Assembly: GCA_022825705.1 (NCBI GenBank)
Contig: JAJDWH010000010.1
Span: forward strand, 186,001 to 250,000
Origin: Alphaproteobacteria bacterium
GTDB taxonomy: Bacteria; Pseudomonadota; Alphaproteobacteria; TMED109
Direction of reading: 5' to 3'
Length of the DNA: 64,000 bases
A model generated the notes under the pieces. That model searched no databases, was not told the DNA's origin, and saw only the letters and a program-made list of their open reading frames with translations. Positions 36,792-46,325 of the stretch are shown piece after piece. The position numbers and the translations under genes were made by a program. Numbering within the stretch: the stretch's first letter is position 1; each line of letters opens with the position of its first letter.

Positions 36792-37811
36792 TCAGGTCGC
36801 CCTTCGCAGCACGCCTTCCAGCCGCTGCGCGGCTTTTTCCTCGGTCAGGTTCTTTTCGGCAGCGGCCAGCTCCCGGGAGAACCGGTCAAGGGCGTCCTTG
36901 TAGAGTTCACGTTCACTGAACGACTGCTCGGGGCCGTCCGGGGCCCGATACAAGTCTCGCAGGACCTCCGCGATCTGCACGAGATCGCCGGAATGCAGTT
37001 TGCTTTCGTAGTCCTGGGCGCGCCGGCTCCACATGGTGCGGGAAATCCGGGCAGGCTTTTTCAGCGTGTTGGTAGCTGCCTGGATCTGGGACTTGCTGCT
37101 GATCGGCCGGAGTCCCAGCTCCTGCAGACGGGTGACCGGAATCTTCAGTCGGGCCATTTCGCGGCCGTACGCGATCGTAATCAGCTCCAGCGTTTCGCCG
37201 CCCAGCGACTGCTTCTCCGATCCGACTACCCGTCCCGGCCCATGCGAGGGATGAACAACCCAATTACCGTTCTTGAAACCTTCCGGACGCGGCGAGGTGC
37301 GTTTCCGCGCAACCGGCCGTTTCGGCTTGGGGGCCAGCTTTGGCTTGGCTGCAGCCGCGGTCGTCACGGCTTTCGCCGCTTGGCCCGCAGCAGCTTTCTT
37401 CTTGCTCGCAGCCTTCGAAGCAGCGGTCTTGGCCGGGGACGTCGATTTCGAGGCAGCCTTCGTCGTCAGCGCAGCCTTGGCATTGGCCGGTGCCTTGGCC
37501 TTCTTGGCGGTGTCGGTCGCGACCTTGCCAGGTTTGGCGGTCGTCGATGGTGCGGCCGCCGCCTTGGCCTTCGACTTGGACGGCGTTGCCGCCGCCTTGG
37601 CGCTGACCGTCTTTTTCGGTGCAGCAGCGCCCTTCGACCGTGATGCCGTCTTTGCGGTTGCCTTCGGGGCTGCCTTGCGATCGGTGCGGTCAGCTGCCGT
37701 CTTCGCCGAACGTTCGGTGGTGGACGTCGACTTGGAAGCAGTCGGCGGTTTGCGCCGCGCCTTGGTGGATCTCGACTTGGACGAGGATGTCTTCGATGCG
37801 GTAGCGGTCAT
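36792..37811 (-). CDS. CarD-family transcriptional regulator with a long histone-H1-like N-terminal tail
   Basis: The C-terminal half of this 339-residue protein is CarD: the RNA-polymerase-interacting domain begins near residue 177 (GFKNGNWVVHPSHGPGRVVG) and the DNA-binding part includes RISRTMWSRRAQDYESKL and LRDLYRAP. Alphaproteobacterial CarD proteins are usually about 165-200 residues. Residues 1-175 here are a low-complexity stretch of Lys, Ala, Ser, Thr and Pro with only four acidic residues, resembling histone H1 or bacterial H1-like proteins. The tail probably binds DNA or polyphosphate without sequence preference (inference). It lies upstream of acnA and downstream of fdxA. CarD regulates rRNA and other promoters by stabilising open complexes. 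Confidence 0.9.
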   Translation of the reverse strand: MTATASKTSSSKSRSTKARRKPPTASKSTSTTERSAKTAADRTDRKAAPKATAKTASRSKGAAAPKKTVSAKAAATPSKSKAKAAAAPSTTAKPGKVATDTAKKAKAPANAKAALTTKAASKSTSPAKTAASKAASKKKAAAGQAAKAVTTAAAAKPKLAPKPKRPVARKRTSPRPEGFKNGNWVVHPSHGPGRVVGSEKQSLGGETLELITIAYGREMARLKIPVTRLQELGLRPISSKSQIQAATNTLKKPARISRTMWSRRAQDYESKLHSGDLVQIAEVLRDLYRAPDGPEQSFSERELYKDALDRFSRELAAAEKNLTEEKAAQRLEGVLRRAT

Positions 37812-37911
37812 TGGTCTCGGCTTCCGAATGGCGGATCAAACCGATCGACGGAACAGGGACCGGCCGTACAGGCCGGGATGGCTTGCCCGGATGTTGGGAC
37901 CCAGCTACGCA

Positions 37912-38253
37912 CTATCCAGCTGAAGCGCCAGGATTCTTGCTGAAGAACTTCTCGTACTTTCCTTCCATTCCTTCATAGGTCGGCCCGTCTTCAGGAGAGT
38001 CGCCTTTCCGAATGATGTTCGGCCAGACGTTTGAGTACTCGGTGTTCAGATCGAGCCATTTTCTCGCTTCGTCCTCACTGTCGGGAAGAATGGCTTCGGT
38101 CGGGCATTCCGGCTCGCACACCCCGCAATCAATGCATTCTTCGGGGTTGATCACCAGCATGTTCTCGCCTTCGTAGAAGCAGTCGACAGGACAGACTTCA
38201 ACGCAGTCCATGTACTTGCATCGAATGCAGGCTTCGGTGACGACATAGGTCAT
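37912..38253 (-). CDS. fdxA: Seven-iron ferredoxin FdxA
   Basis: A 113-residue ferredoxin. The cysteine pattern [18 protein letters not shown] followed by [12 protein letters not shown] gives one [3Fe-4S] and one [4Fe-4S] cluster, as in FdxA of Azotobacter and alphaproteobacteria. The C-terminal tail ([18 protein letters not shown]) is also typical. Its ATG overlaps the stop of the upstream TerB-like gene (ATGA). A nearby korAB pair needs a ferredoxin as electron acceptor; FdxA is a plausible one, though this is inference. Confidence 0.96.
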   Translation of the reverse strand: MTYVVTEACIRCKYMDCVEVCPVDCFYEGENMLVINPEECIDCGVCEPECPTEAILPDSEDEARKWLDLNTEYSNVWPNIIRKGDSPEDGPTYEGMEGKYEKFFSKNPGASAG

Positions 38254-38747
38254 GGACAATCCTCGGTCGGCTTGGAATGGTCCGGTAGCGATGCGACCGC
38301 GCGTCTCCGGGCTTCGCCCCGGGCGCGATCCGGTACGTGCAAGAGTCCGGCGACCCGACGGACGAGCATGTCCTCGTAGGGATCGATCCGGCCGTCGGCG
38401 CAGACCACGGACCATAACAGGTAGATGAGTTCGGTGCGAGCCTCATCGTCCCAGGAATCGTTGATTGCGCGCGTGAATCGGTAGTACGACGACGCTTCGT
38501 CACCGGCCGCCTTTCCCTGCTCGAGCAGCCGTTCCGCCGCCGGGCCGTCAAGTTCGAATCGGCGCTGCAGCAGAGTCAGGATGGTCGATCGTTCCACCGG
38601 GTCGAATTGCTCATCCATCCCGGCCGCTTCGGCCAGGAGCGCTGCGCAGGCGATCTCCACTGGGCTGCCCTCCTCCTCCGGCTCAGCGGCTTTGTCGGCC
38701 TTGGGAAGAGATCCGGCGAGCGCTGCTCGAATACGGTCAAATAGCAT
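38250..38747 (-). CDS. TerB-family protein (tellurite-resistance-like helical domain)
   Basis: A 165-residue all-helical protein of the TerB family. Acidic metal-site motifs are seen in [13 protein letters not shown] and [18 protein letters not shown]. The family was named for tellurite resistance, but chromosomal members have no proven role. ATG 38747 begins the natural [10 protein letters not shown]; upstream codons are less conserved. It overlaps fdxA by four bases and likely shares its transcript. Confidence 0.85.
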   Translation of the reverse strand: MLFDRIRAALAGSLPKADKAAEPEEEGSPVEIACAALLAEAAGMDEQFDPVERSTILTLLQRRFELDGPAAERLLEQGKAAGDEASSYYRFTRAINDSWDDEARTELIYLLWSVVCADGRIDPYEDMLVRRVAGLLHVPDRARGEARRRAVASLPDHSKPTEDCP

Positions 38748-38832
38748 GCTGCCCCTTGCACGTGATGGTTCCGCGAACAGTGACAAGGTGGGGGCGTCCA
38801 CCCGGGGGTGTTGGAGTTAGGACGAAAAGGAC

Positions 38833-40176
38833 CTAGATGCCAGCCACCGTCATGCCGTCGATGCGAAGGGTGGGGGAGTCGATTCCCGTCCTGAACATGA
38901 GGTCGTCGGCGGGTGTCACGTTCCGGAACATGTCTGCGAGGTTGCCGGCGACGGTCACCTCGCTCACGGGATGGGTCTTTTCGCCGTTCTCAATCCAGTA
39001 CCCGGTCGCCCCTCGGCTGTAGTCCCCGGTCACCAGATTGAAGCTCATTCCCAGCATTTCGGTGACGTAGAACCCGTTTCGGATTTCGCTCAGCAGCTCG
39101 TCCGGCGTGACGGCGCCTGCAGAGAGAAACAGGTTGCTCGGGCCCGGCTCCGGCACGCCGCCCGGTGCCCGCGCGGCGGATCCGGTGGAGACAAGGTCCA
39201 GTTTCCGCGCCGAGCGCGAATCGAGTAGCCAGGTCCGGAGCACGCCGTCGTCGACGACCAGCCGCGACGCGACGGCAACGCCTTCGCCGTCGAACGGGCG
39301 GGAACGGTGGCCGAACGGCCGCAGCGGATCATCCGTGATGCTGATGCCCTGGGGAAACAGGCGGCTCCCCATCTGATCCTTGAGGAACGTGGTGCCCCGC
39401 GCGACCGCGGTTCCGGAGATGGCCCGCGCCAGCAGAGACAGCATGCCGGCCGCAACACGCGGTTCGAACACCACGGGCACCTGGGCCGAGGGCGCCTTGC
39501 GGGGTTCCAGTCGAGCGACCGTACGGGCACCCGCGCGGCGGCCGACTTCGGCCGGATTCGTCAGGTCAGCCTGCCGCACGGCACTGGAGTAATCGTAGTC
39601 CCGCTCCATGCCCGTGCCGGTGCCGGCCACAACGCTCACCGACAGGGAGTGATGGGTGCGCCGGTAGGCGGCATCGAACCCGTCGCTTGCACTCAAGGTA
39701 AGCGTGGTGTCGGCTGCGCCTGCGTGTCCGCCCTCGGTATTGGTGATTCCCGGGACCGCGAGCGCCGCTTCCTCCGCCGCAGCCGCCCACTCGCCGAGGG
39801 TCTCGGTGGTGGGAATGGCGGCATCGCTCAAGGGCACGGCCACCGGAGCCATGGGTCGGCTGCCCGCCTCGGGGAGGCCGGCATGCGGGTCTTCAGGCGT
39901 GACCCGGGCCATGGCGACGACCCGTTCCACAAGTTCCGTCCGGGCGGCCTCGTCCGTGACGTCAGACATCGCGACGGAAGCCTGACGTCCGCCAACGATC
40001 ACCCGCAGCCCGGCCTGCAGGCTTTCGGAACGTTCGATCGATTCTGTTTCCGCCTTGCGCACCGACACGTCCAGTGCCGTGCCCGAGGCGATCAGGGCGT
40101 CTGCTTCGTCAGCGCCTAAACGAATGGCGGTCTCGACCAGTTGCGCAGCCAACGGGTGAGGGGAGACATGGGTCAC
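38833..40176 (-). CDS. pmbA: TldD/PmbA-family metalloprotease, PmbA type
   Basis: A 447-residue PmbA (TldE). It has the N-terminal pattern DVSVRKAETESIERSESLQ, the central FEPRVAAGMLSLLARAISG, and the C-terminal GYWIENGEKTHPVSEVTVAG. With TldD it forms a protease that matures small peptides such as microcins and CcdA-type proteins; the TldD partner is not in this window. The start is GTG 40176, which overlaps the stop of the small secreted-protein gene (GTGA). Confidence 0.93.
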   Translation of the reverse strand: MTHVSPHPLAAQLVETAIRLGADEADALIASGTALDVSVRKAETESIERSESLQAGLRVIVGGRQASVAMSDVTDEAARTELVERVVAMARVTPEDPHAGLPEAGSRPMAPVAVPLSDAAIPTTETLGEWAAAAEEAALAVPGITNTEGGHAGAADTTLTLSASDGFDAAYRRTHHSLSVSVVAGTGTGMERDYDYSSAVRQADLTNPAEVGRRAGARTVARLEPRKAPSAQVPVVFEPRVAAGMLSLLARAISGTAVARGTTFLKDQMGSRLFPQGISITDDPLRPFGHRSRPFDGEGVAVASRLVVDDGVLRTWLLDSRSARKLDLVSTGSAARAPGGVPEPGPSNLFLSAGAVTPDELLSEIRNGFYVTEMLGMSFNLVTGDYSRGATGYWIENGEKTHPVSEVTVAGNLADMFRNVTPADDLMFRTGIDSPTLRIDGMTVAGI

Positions 40177-40565
40177 TCTGCTGCCTCGGGCAAAACCAGA
40201 CGTACGTCATCGTTATAGAGCAGCAATTCGCAGGTACAAGTTTTGCCCAATTGGTTGCCGCGCCGCATCCGTTCGCAGCCCTCCATGGCTGCTCGGGCGG
40301 CAACGGGTTCGCCAGCCACCTGCCAGGCGTAACCCAGAGCCTCGAAAATGCCCTCGTCCAGGAACGCTTCGTCCAGCGAATCCCAGGGAATGCAGGCAGC
40401 ACCCGCGCGATTGGGCCGCAGCGTGTCGTAATCGATGCTCCAACTCAGCATGCTCCGCTTGAAGACCTCGATGAGCTGTGGGGTCGGGTCCGCTTGGGCA
40501 GGGCTGACGAGACCTAGGGTCAGCAGTAATACGACAAGGATTGCCGGCAGTCGTCGGTGACACAT
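40173..40565 (-). CDS. Small secreted protein with four or more cysteines, unknown function
   Basis: A 130-residue protein with a clear signal peptide (LPAILVVLLLTLGLVSPAQA, cleaved before DPTPQL). The mature part has cysteines in GAACIPWDSL, MEGCERM and GKTCTCEL, so disulfides are likely. I recognise no family. It sits between korB and pmbA with overlaps on both sides (TGATG with korB, GTGA with pmbA), so it is translated with them. A peptide processed by PmbA is one possibility, but nothing in the sequence proves it. Confidence 0.75.
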   Translation of the reverse strand: MCHRRLPAILVVLLLTLGLVSPAQADPTPQLIEVFKRSMLSWSIDYDTLRPNRAGAACIPWDSLDEAFLDEGIFEALGYAWQVAGEPVAARAAMEGCERMRRGNQLGKTCTCELLLYNDDVRLVLPEAAE

Positions 40566-41569
40566 CAGGGCGAGACTTTCCAGGTTGAGGTTCGGCGCAA
40601 CAGGTCGGACAGAGGAAGATGGCCGCGCTCCTCCACTTGATCTCGGACTTCCACTTCAAAGACCGGCCCTTCCTCGGCAAACAGGACGCCGACGGCCAAC
40701 GGCAGGTCCGGGCCTTCCATGGTGGCGAGGAGCGTGGCCAGGGCCCGGTTCGACTGGTCGTGGACGAGAACTTCCTCTTCCGGCACGCCATCCGCACCGA
40801 CCGACACGGCTCGGAGCGCGAACGCGTCGCGATCCAGGATCAGCCCTCGGTTCAGGTCCGGGCCAAAGCGCAGCGGCTCGCCGTGGGCGACGTGAATCTG
40901 GCGTTCCGCCGCGACCGAACGCTCCGTGAAATCGGCGAAGACCCCGTCGTTGTAGACGATGCAGTTCTGCAGAATTTCCACGAACGCAGTTCCGGAAAAC
41001 GCATGGGCCGCGCTGAGCGTCCCCTGCAGTTCGGCGATGCGCGTATCGATACCGCGGGCGACGAACCTCGCTCCGCTGCCCAGCGCGAAGCGGCAGGCGG
41101 ACACGGGGTCGCCGACGGAGCCCGCAGGGGAGGAGGGCGTCACGGTTCCGATCCGGGACGTGGGCGAATACTGCCCCTTGGTCAGCCCGTAGGCTTCGTT
41201 GTTGAACAGCAGGACCTGGCAGTTGAGGTTGCGCCGCAGCAGGTGCAGCAGGTGGCCGGCGCCGATCGAAAGGCCATCGCCGTCGCCCGTCACCAGCCAG
41301 ACATCGAGTTCCGGATTGGCCAGCTTGAGCCCGGTCGCGATCGCCGGCGCCCGGCCGTGAATGGTGTGGAAACCGTACGTCGCGAGATAGTACGGAAGGC
41401 GCGCCGCGCAGCCGATACCCGAGACAAACACGGTGTTCGACGGGTTCGCGTCGAGCTCCGCGAGCGTCTTCTGCACGGCCCGCAAGATCGCGTAGTCGCC
41501 GCAACCCGGACACCAGCGAACTTCCTGTCCGGATTCGTAATCCCGTGCAACTCGAACCGGGGCGTTCAT
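40565..41569 (-). CDS. korB: 2-oxoacid:ferredoxin oxidoreductase, beta subunit
   Basis: The 334-residue beta subunit carries the thiamine diphosphate site GDGDGLSIGAGH ... NNEAYGLTKGQ and the N-terminal cluster-binding WCPGCGDYAI. It acts with KorA to convert a 2-oxoacid, probably 2-oxoglutarate, to the acyl-CoA with ferredoxin as acceptor. Its start overlaps the korA stop (ATGA). Confidence 0.94.
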   Translation of the reverse strand: MNAPVRVARDYESGQEVRWCPGCGDYAILRAVQKTLAELDANPSNTVFVSGIGCAARLPYYLATYGFHTIHGRAPAIATGLKLANPELDVWLVTGDGDGLSIGAGHLLHLLRRNLNCQVLLFNNEAYGLTKGQYSPTSRIGTVTPSSPAGSVGDPVSACRFALGSGARFVARGIDTRIAELQGTLSAAHAFSGTAFVEILQNCIVYNDGVFADFTERSVAAERQIHVAHGEPLRFGPDLNRGLILDRDAFALRAVSVGADGVPEEEVLVHDQSNRALATLLATMEGPDLPLAVGVLFAEEGPVFEVEVRDQVEERGHLPLSDLLRRTSTWKVSP

Positions 41570-43446
41570 GAAACGGCCTTCGCCCGGCTTTCGATCGCAC
41601 CGATCAGCTCATCGACCCGAAACGGCTTCCCGGTCACCTTGGGGAGGCTTTCGGCATCGACTAGGAAACGGTCCCGGAGGACGCGCACGAGCTGCCCGGA
41701 GTTGACCTCGGGCACCAGGATGCTCCGGTAGGACGCCAGCAGGTCGCCGAGATTAGCCGGCAGGGGGTGCAGGTGGCGCAGGTGGATGTGCGCGGCCACG
41801 GTTCCCGTGGCCCGGCAGTGGGCAAGTGCCTCGCGCGCAACGCCGAACGTGGATCCCCACGTCACCACGCACAGCGAGGCATCTTCAGGGCCTTCCGCCG
41901 CTGCAGGCGGCAGCGCGCACGCGACCTTGGCGACCTTGGCGATACGGGCGTCGTTCATAAGCTGGTGGTTGTCTGGGTCGTAGGAGATGCCGCCGCTTCC
42001 GGCGCTCTTTTCGAGCCCGCCGATTCGATGCTCGAGACCGGGAGTGCCTGGCTTGACCCAGGCGCGGGCCAATGTGTCGGGATCGCGGGCGAACGGCTCG
42101 AAGCCTTCCGGGTCGGTCCGAAACTCGACCGCATCCGAACCGGGTATCTCCGGCTCCGGCAGGCGCCAAGGTTCAGAGGTGCTCGCAATGAACGCGTCCG
42201 AAAGGATCATGACCGGCGTCATGTGCCGGATGGCGATGCCGGCGGCCTCGATGGCCGTCGTGTAACAGTCGCTCGGGCTCCTGGGAGCCAGTACCACCAG
42301 CGGGGCTTCGCCATGACGACCGTACAAGGCCTGTAGCAGATCCGCCTGCTCCGTCTTGGTGGGCATGCCGGTCGACGGTCCGGCGCGCTGGGAGTTCACG
42401 ACCACGAGCGGCAGTTCGACGGCGACCGCGAGGCCGAGCGCTTCTGCCTTGAGAGAGATTCCTGGCCCGGAGCTCGACGTGACGCCGAGTGCCCCTCCGT
42501 AGGAGGCTCCGATCGCGGCACAGGCTGCACCGATCTCGTCCTCGGCCTGGAACGTCAAGACATTGCGCCGGCGCATGGCCGACAGTTGGTGCAGCAAGGT
42601 GGACGCTGGCGTAATCGGATAGGCACAGAACACAATGTCCAAACCGGTGCGTTCCGCTGCTGCAGCAAGACCAAATGCCAGGGCCTCCGCACCGGTGATC
42701 GTGCGGTACTCGCCCGGTGCCCAATCGTGCGGAGTCTCCCGCGTCTGCAAGAGATCGAGACCCGGCAGCTCGGTGGTCTCGCCGTAGGCATGGCCGGCCT
42801 TCAACGCCGCGAGGTTCGCATTGCCGACCGGCGTGTCGCCGAAGCGATTGCGGATCCAGTGTTCGGCCTCGGACGTGTCCCGATCCAGCAACCACAGCGT
42901 CAGGCCCACGGCCCACATGTTGCGACAGCGCAGCGATCCCTTTTGGCCGAGGTCGAACTCCTTGACCGCATCGATGGTGTGCCGCGAGATATCGGGAGCG
43001 AGCGTGCGAACCCCGTTCAGCGTATCCGCTTCCAGCGGATTGTCGTCGTAGCCCGCCTTCTTCAGGGAGCGCGCGGTGAACGTACCGGAATCGACCACGA
43101 GCAGACCGTCGCGGTCCAGGTCGCTGATGTTGGTCTTGAGAGAGGCGGGATTGAAGGCCACCAGCACGTCGGGGGTGTCGCCCGGGGTGAGGACCTCGCC
43201 CTCTCCCACCCGCAACTGAAACGCAGACACCCCGTACGTGGTTCCGGCGGGTGCCCGGATTTCCGCGGGAAAGTCGGGAAGCGTGGACACTCCCTTGCCG
43301 CCCAGGGCGGCCGCCATGGTCAGACGCATCCCGGATAGCTGTATGCCGTCCCCGGAATCACCGGCAAATCGGACGACGACGCCGCCGGTACTCGGGGTCA
43401 GGTTGGCTGGAGGCTGCAGGGTCGTTTCTCTCAAGCGGAAGCGCAC
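41566..43446 (-). CDS. korA: 2-oxoacid:ferredoxin oxidoreductase, fused gamma-alpha subunit
   Basis: The 626-residue protein has an N-terminal gamma domain ([20 protein letters not shown]) fused to the alpha domain, which includes [17 protein letters not shown] and [16 protein letters not shown]. Fused gamma-alpha plus beta is the two-subunit arrangement of the oxygen-tolerant 2-oxoglutarate enzymes of Hydrogenobacter and some alphaproteobacteria. The GTG at 43446 is the likely start, but a nearby alternative is possible. It diverges from folD. Confidence 0.93.
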   Translation of the reverse strand: MRFRLRETTLQPPANLTPSTGGVVVRFAGDSGDGIQLSGMRLTMAAALGGKGVSTLPDFPAEIRAPAGTTYGVSAFQLRVGEGEVLTPGDTPDVLVAFNPASLKTNISDLDRDGLLVVDSGTFTARSLKKAGYDDNPLEADTLNGVRTLAPDISRHTIDAVKEFDLGQKGSLRCRNMWAVGLTLWLLDRDTSEAEHWIRNRFGDTPVGNANLAALKAGHAYGETTELPGLDLLQTRETPHDWAPGEYRTITGAEALAFGLAAAAERTGLDIVFCAYPITPASTLLHQLSAMRRRNVLTFQAEDEIGAACAAIGASYGGALGVTSSSGPGISLKAEALGLAVAVELPLVVVNSQRAGPSTGMPTKTEQADLLQALYGRHGEAPLVVLAPRSPSDCYTTAIEAAGIAIRHMTPVMILSDAFIASTSEPWRLPEPEIPGSDAVEFRTDPEGFEPFARDPDTLARAWVKPGTPGLEHRIGGLEKSAGSGGISYDPDNHQLMNDARIAKVAKVACALPPAAAEGPEDASLCVVTWGSTFGVAREALAHCRATGTVAAHIHLRHLHPLPANLGDLLASYRSILVPEVNSGQLVRVLRDRFLVDAESLPKVTGKPFRVDELIGAIESRAKAVS

Positions 43447-43584
43447 CGGCCGTGCGGAACCGCGTGTGGGGTGGGACAGTCGAGGAAGCCTGTAAAAAAG
43501 GATACAGTATGCGGCCCCGCAGGCACGTCAACGGGTGGTTGCCGCCCGCATCGCTGTCGCCGCCTTCCGTCTGAGGCTGTGTCC

Positions 43585-44490
43585 ATGTCGGCCATGATCA
43601 TCGACGGAAAGGAGTTGGCACGCCGCACGCGTGCACGCCTAGCGGGCGATGTGGCTGACGTCACCGAGAAGTTCGGCGCCGCACCCGGGCTCGCCGCGAT
43701 TCTGGTGGGCGATGATCCGGCAAGTGAGACCTACGTTCGGACCAAGCGCCGGCAGGCCACCGAATGCGGAATCCGCTCGACGGCGCACCATCTGGCGGCA
43801 GATACGACCGAGGTCGACCTGATCGAGCTCGTCCACGCGCTGAACGGCGACGACACCGTGGATGCCATTCTCGTGCAGCTGCCGCTCCCCGGACATATCG
43901 CGTCGCATCGCGTTCTCGACGCCGTGCTACCGGGCAAGGATGTCGACGGGTTTCATTCGCGGAACGCCGGGCTTCTGGCTGTCGGGAGGCCCGAGACGGT
44001 TCCGTGCACCCCGCGCGGGTGCCTCGCGCTCCTGCGACATGCCCATGGCGATGACGAGAGCGGAGGTCTCGGCAAGCTGACCGGGCTGCACGCCGTGGTC
44101 GTGGGCCGGAGCAGCATCGTGGGCCGTCCGATGGCCGCGCTGCTCACCGCCGAGAACTGCACGGTCACCTTGGCGCATTCGCGTACCCGCAACCTTCCGG
44201 ACGTCTGCCGGCAGGCGGACGTGCTTGTGGCTGCGACCGGCCGCCCGGAAATGGTGCGAGGAGACTGGATTCAGCCCGGAGCCACCGTGATCGACGTCGG
44301 GATCAATCGGATTGAGCGTGCTGGCGCCAGCAGACTGGTCGGCGATGTTGCCTTTGACGAGGCTCAGGACGTGGCTGGCGCGATCACCCCCGTGCCCGGA
44401 GGAGTGGGGCCGATGACCGTCGCCTACCTTCTGCACAATACGGTGGAGCTCTTTCATCGGCGGCGTGCGGACGAAGCAGCGCAGGCGTGA
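43585..44490 (+). CDS. folD: Bifunctional methylenetetrahydrofolate dehydrogenase/cyclohydrolase FolD
   Basis: A 301-residue FolD. It shows the substrate-binding [17 protein letters not shown] (catalytic Lys in TKRR), [16 protein letters not shown] and the NADP site [17 protein letters not shown], with the C-terminal [15 protein letters not shown]. It supplies one-carbon units as 5,10-methylene- and 10-formyl-tetrahydrofolate. ATG 43585 was chosen; ATG 43594 would also fit. It is convergent with mutL. Confidence 0.96.
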   Translation: MSAMIIDGKELARRTRARLAGDVADVTEKFGAAPGLAAILVGDDPASETYVRTKRRQATECGIRSTAHHLAADTTEVDLIELVHALNGDDTVDAILVQLPLPGHIASHRVLDAVLPGKDVDGFHSRNAGLLAVGRPETVPCTPRGCLALLRHAHGDDESGGLGKLTGLHAVVVGRSSIVGRPMAALLTAENCTVTLAHSRTRNLPDVCRQADVLVAATGRPEMVRGDWIQPGATVIDVGINRIERAGASRLVGDVAFDEAQDVAGAITPVPGGVGPMTVAYLLHNTVELFHRRRADEAAQA

Positions 44491-44507
44491 GGTTGAGGTG
44501 CGGCGCG

Positions 44508-46325
44508 TCAACGCCGCCCGAACAGGCGCTCAAGATCCGCCCGCTTTAGTTCCACAAACGTCGGCCGGCCGTGGTTGCACTGCCCCGAGTTCGGGGTTTT
44601 CTCCATGTCGCGCAGGAGCGCATCCATTTCCGTGACGGTGAGGACTCGTCCGGCCCGGACCGAACCGTGACACGCCATCGTTGAGCACACCTGCTCGATC
44701 CGGTCGCGGAGTGTGCCGGCCGTGCTGTGCTCGAGCAGTTCGTCGGCCAGGTCCTGAAGGAGGTCGGTGACGGCCACGTGTCCGAGGATCGCCGGGGTCG
44801 CGTGCACCGCTATGGCTCCGTCGCCGCCGGCCGTCAGCACAAGGCCCAGCGATTGCAGCTCCTCGGCACGGTGGTTCAGGACTTCCGCCGCCGCTGGTTC
44901 GAGCCGCACCACCTCAGGCGTCAGCAGCATCTGGCTTTGCGGTTCGCCCTTGTCGAGGGAGGCCTTGATGCTTTCAAGGACAATCCGCTCGTGGGCGGCG
45001 TGCTGGTCAACCAGGATGAGCCCGTCGGTCGTCTCGGACACGATGAACATGCGATGGAGTTGTGTCCGGGCGCGACCCAACGGTGGCTCGGGCACGGATG
45101 CCAAGGGCACGTCGGTCTCGGGTCCGGCGTGCCCGGCGCCTGCAGCCGGTTCGTCGCGGACGCCTTCCGTCTTCCTCGCCGGATGCCGCAGGTACGGTGC
45201 ATCAGGGACAGGTGGCGCGGACGGGAGGCGGGACGCCGGCGGTGCTTCGGTGGGGCGATCGAAATGTAGCCACGGCGCGGCCCGCGCCCGCCTGAGCGTC
45301 TGGTCCGCCATGGTAGTGGCGGGTCGCGGTCCCTCCTCGCGCAGCGCCGCGCGGACGCCTGCCACGATGGCGCTCCGGACGGTTTGCGGGTCGCGGAATC
45401 TGACTTCGGTCTTGGCGGGATGGACGTTGATGTCCACATCCCGCATCGCCACGTCGATGTAGAGCGCGACCATGGGCTGGCGGTCATGCGCGATCAGGCC
45501 TTGGTAGGCGCCGCGGAGGGCGCCGTAGAGGACGCGGTCCCGTACCACGCGTCCGTTCACAAACAGGTATTGCGCGCGCGTGTTGGCCCTGTTGACGGTC
45601 GGCAGCGAGGCCAGACCGGAGACGCGGATGGTTCCCCGTTCATAGTTGACGTCAACGGCATTGTCTGCGAACGCGTCACCCATGACGGCGCGCAGCCGGT
45701 TATCGCGGGCGCCGTCGGGTGCCGCGGGCACGCGGAGATCGAGCCGGGTGTGGCCGTCGATCTGGAGCTTGAAGGCAGTACGCGGGTGAGCCATCGCGAG
45801 TTCGCGGATGGTTTGGGATACCGCCATCGATTCCGCGCGGTCGGACTTCAGGAACTTGAGCCGCGCAGGAGTGGCACGGAAGAGGTCGGCAACCGTGACA
45901 CGGGTACCCCTCGGGATGGCTGCCGGCGTCACGGTGCCGACCGATCCGGCGTCTACCGTGATCTCGAAAGCCTCCTCGGCGGCATCCGCTCGTGACGTAA
46001 CTGTCAGCCGGCTGACAGAGCCGATCGAGGGAAGCGCTTCACCACGGAAACCCAGGGTCTGGATGGCGAACAGATCGTCGTCGGGCAGTTTCGAGGTTGC
46101 GTGCCGCTCCACGGCCAGAGCCAGGTCGCCCGCATCCATTCCATGACCGTCGTCGGCAACGGCTATCTCTGTTTTTCCACCGCTTGCAATGCCAACGGAG
46201 ATCGACTTGGCGCCGGCGTCGAGCGCATTCTCGATCAGTTCCTTGACGACGGACGCTGGACGTTCGACGACTTCTCCGGCAGCAATTCGATTGACCGTTC
46301 CTTCGGGCAGCCGGCGGATCGGCAT
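44508..46325 (-). CDS. mutL: DNA mismatch repair protein MutL with endonuclease motif
   Basis: The 605-residue MutL has the GHKL ATPase motifs IENALDAGA, DDGHGM and TLGFRGEALPSI. The C-terminal domain keeps the endonuclease metal motif DQHAAHERIVLE together with ACHGSVRAG-type and CNHGRPTF motifs, so it is a nicking-type MutL as in bacteria lacking MutH. No mutH was seen. Its ATG overlaps the stop of the upstream sugar-isomerase gene by one base (TAATG). It works with MutS, whose gene lies at 8193. Confidence 0.96.
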   Translation of the reverse strand: MPIRRLPEGTVNRIAAGEVVERPASVVKELIENALDAGAKSISVGIASGGKTEIAVADDGHGMDAGDLALAVERHATSKLPDDDLFAIQTLGFRGEALPSIGSVSRLTVTSRADAAEEAFEITVDAGSVGTVTPAAIPRGTRVTVADLFRATPARLKFLKSDRAESMAVSQTIRELAMAHPRTAFKLQIDGHTRLDLRVPAAPDGARDNRLRAVMGDAFADNAVDVNYERGTIRVSGLASLPTVNRANTRAQYLFVNGRVVRDRVLYGALRGAYQGLIAHDRQPMVALYIDVAMRDVDINVHPAKTEVRFRDPQTVRSAIVAGVRAALREEGPRPATTMADQTLRRARAAPWLHFDRPTEAPPASRLPSAPPVPDAPYLRHPARKTEGVRDEPAAGAGHAGPETDVPLASVPEPPLGRARTQLHRMFIVSETTDGLILVDQHAAHERIVLESIKASLDKGEPQSQMLLTPEVVRLEPAAAEVLNHRAEELQSLGLVLTAGGDGAIAVHATPAILGHVAVTDLLQDLADELLEHSTAGTLRDRIEQVCSTMACHGSVRAGRVLTVTEMDALLRDMEKTPNSGQCNHGRPTFVELKRADLERLFGRR

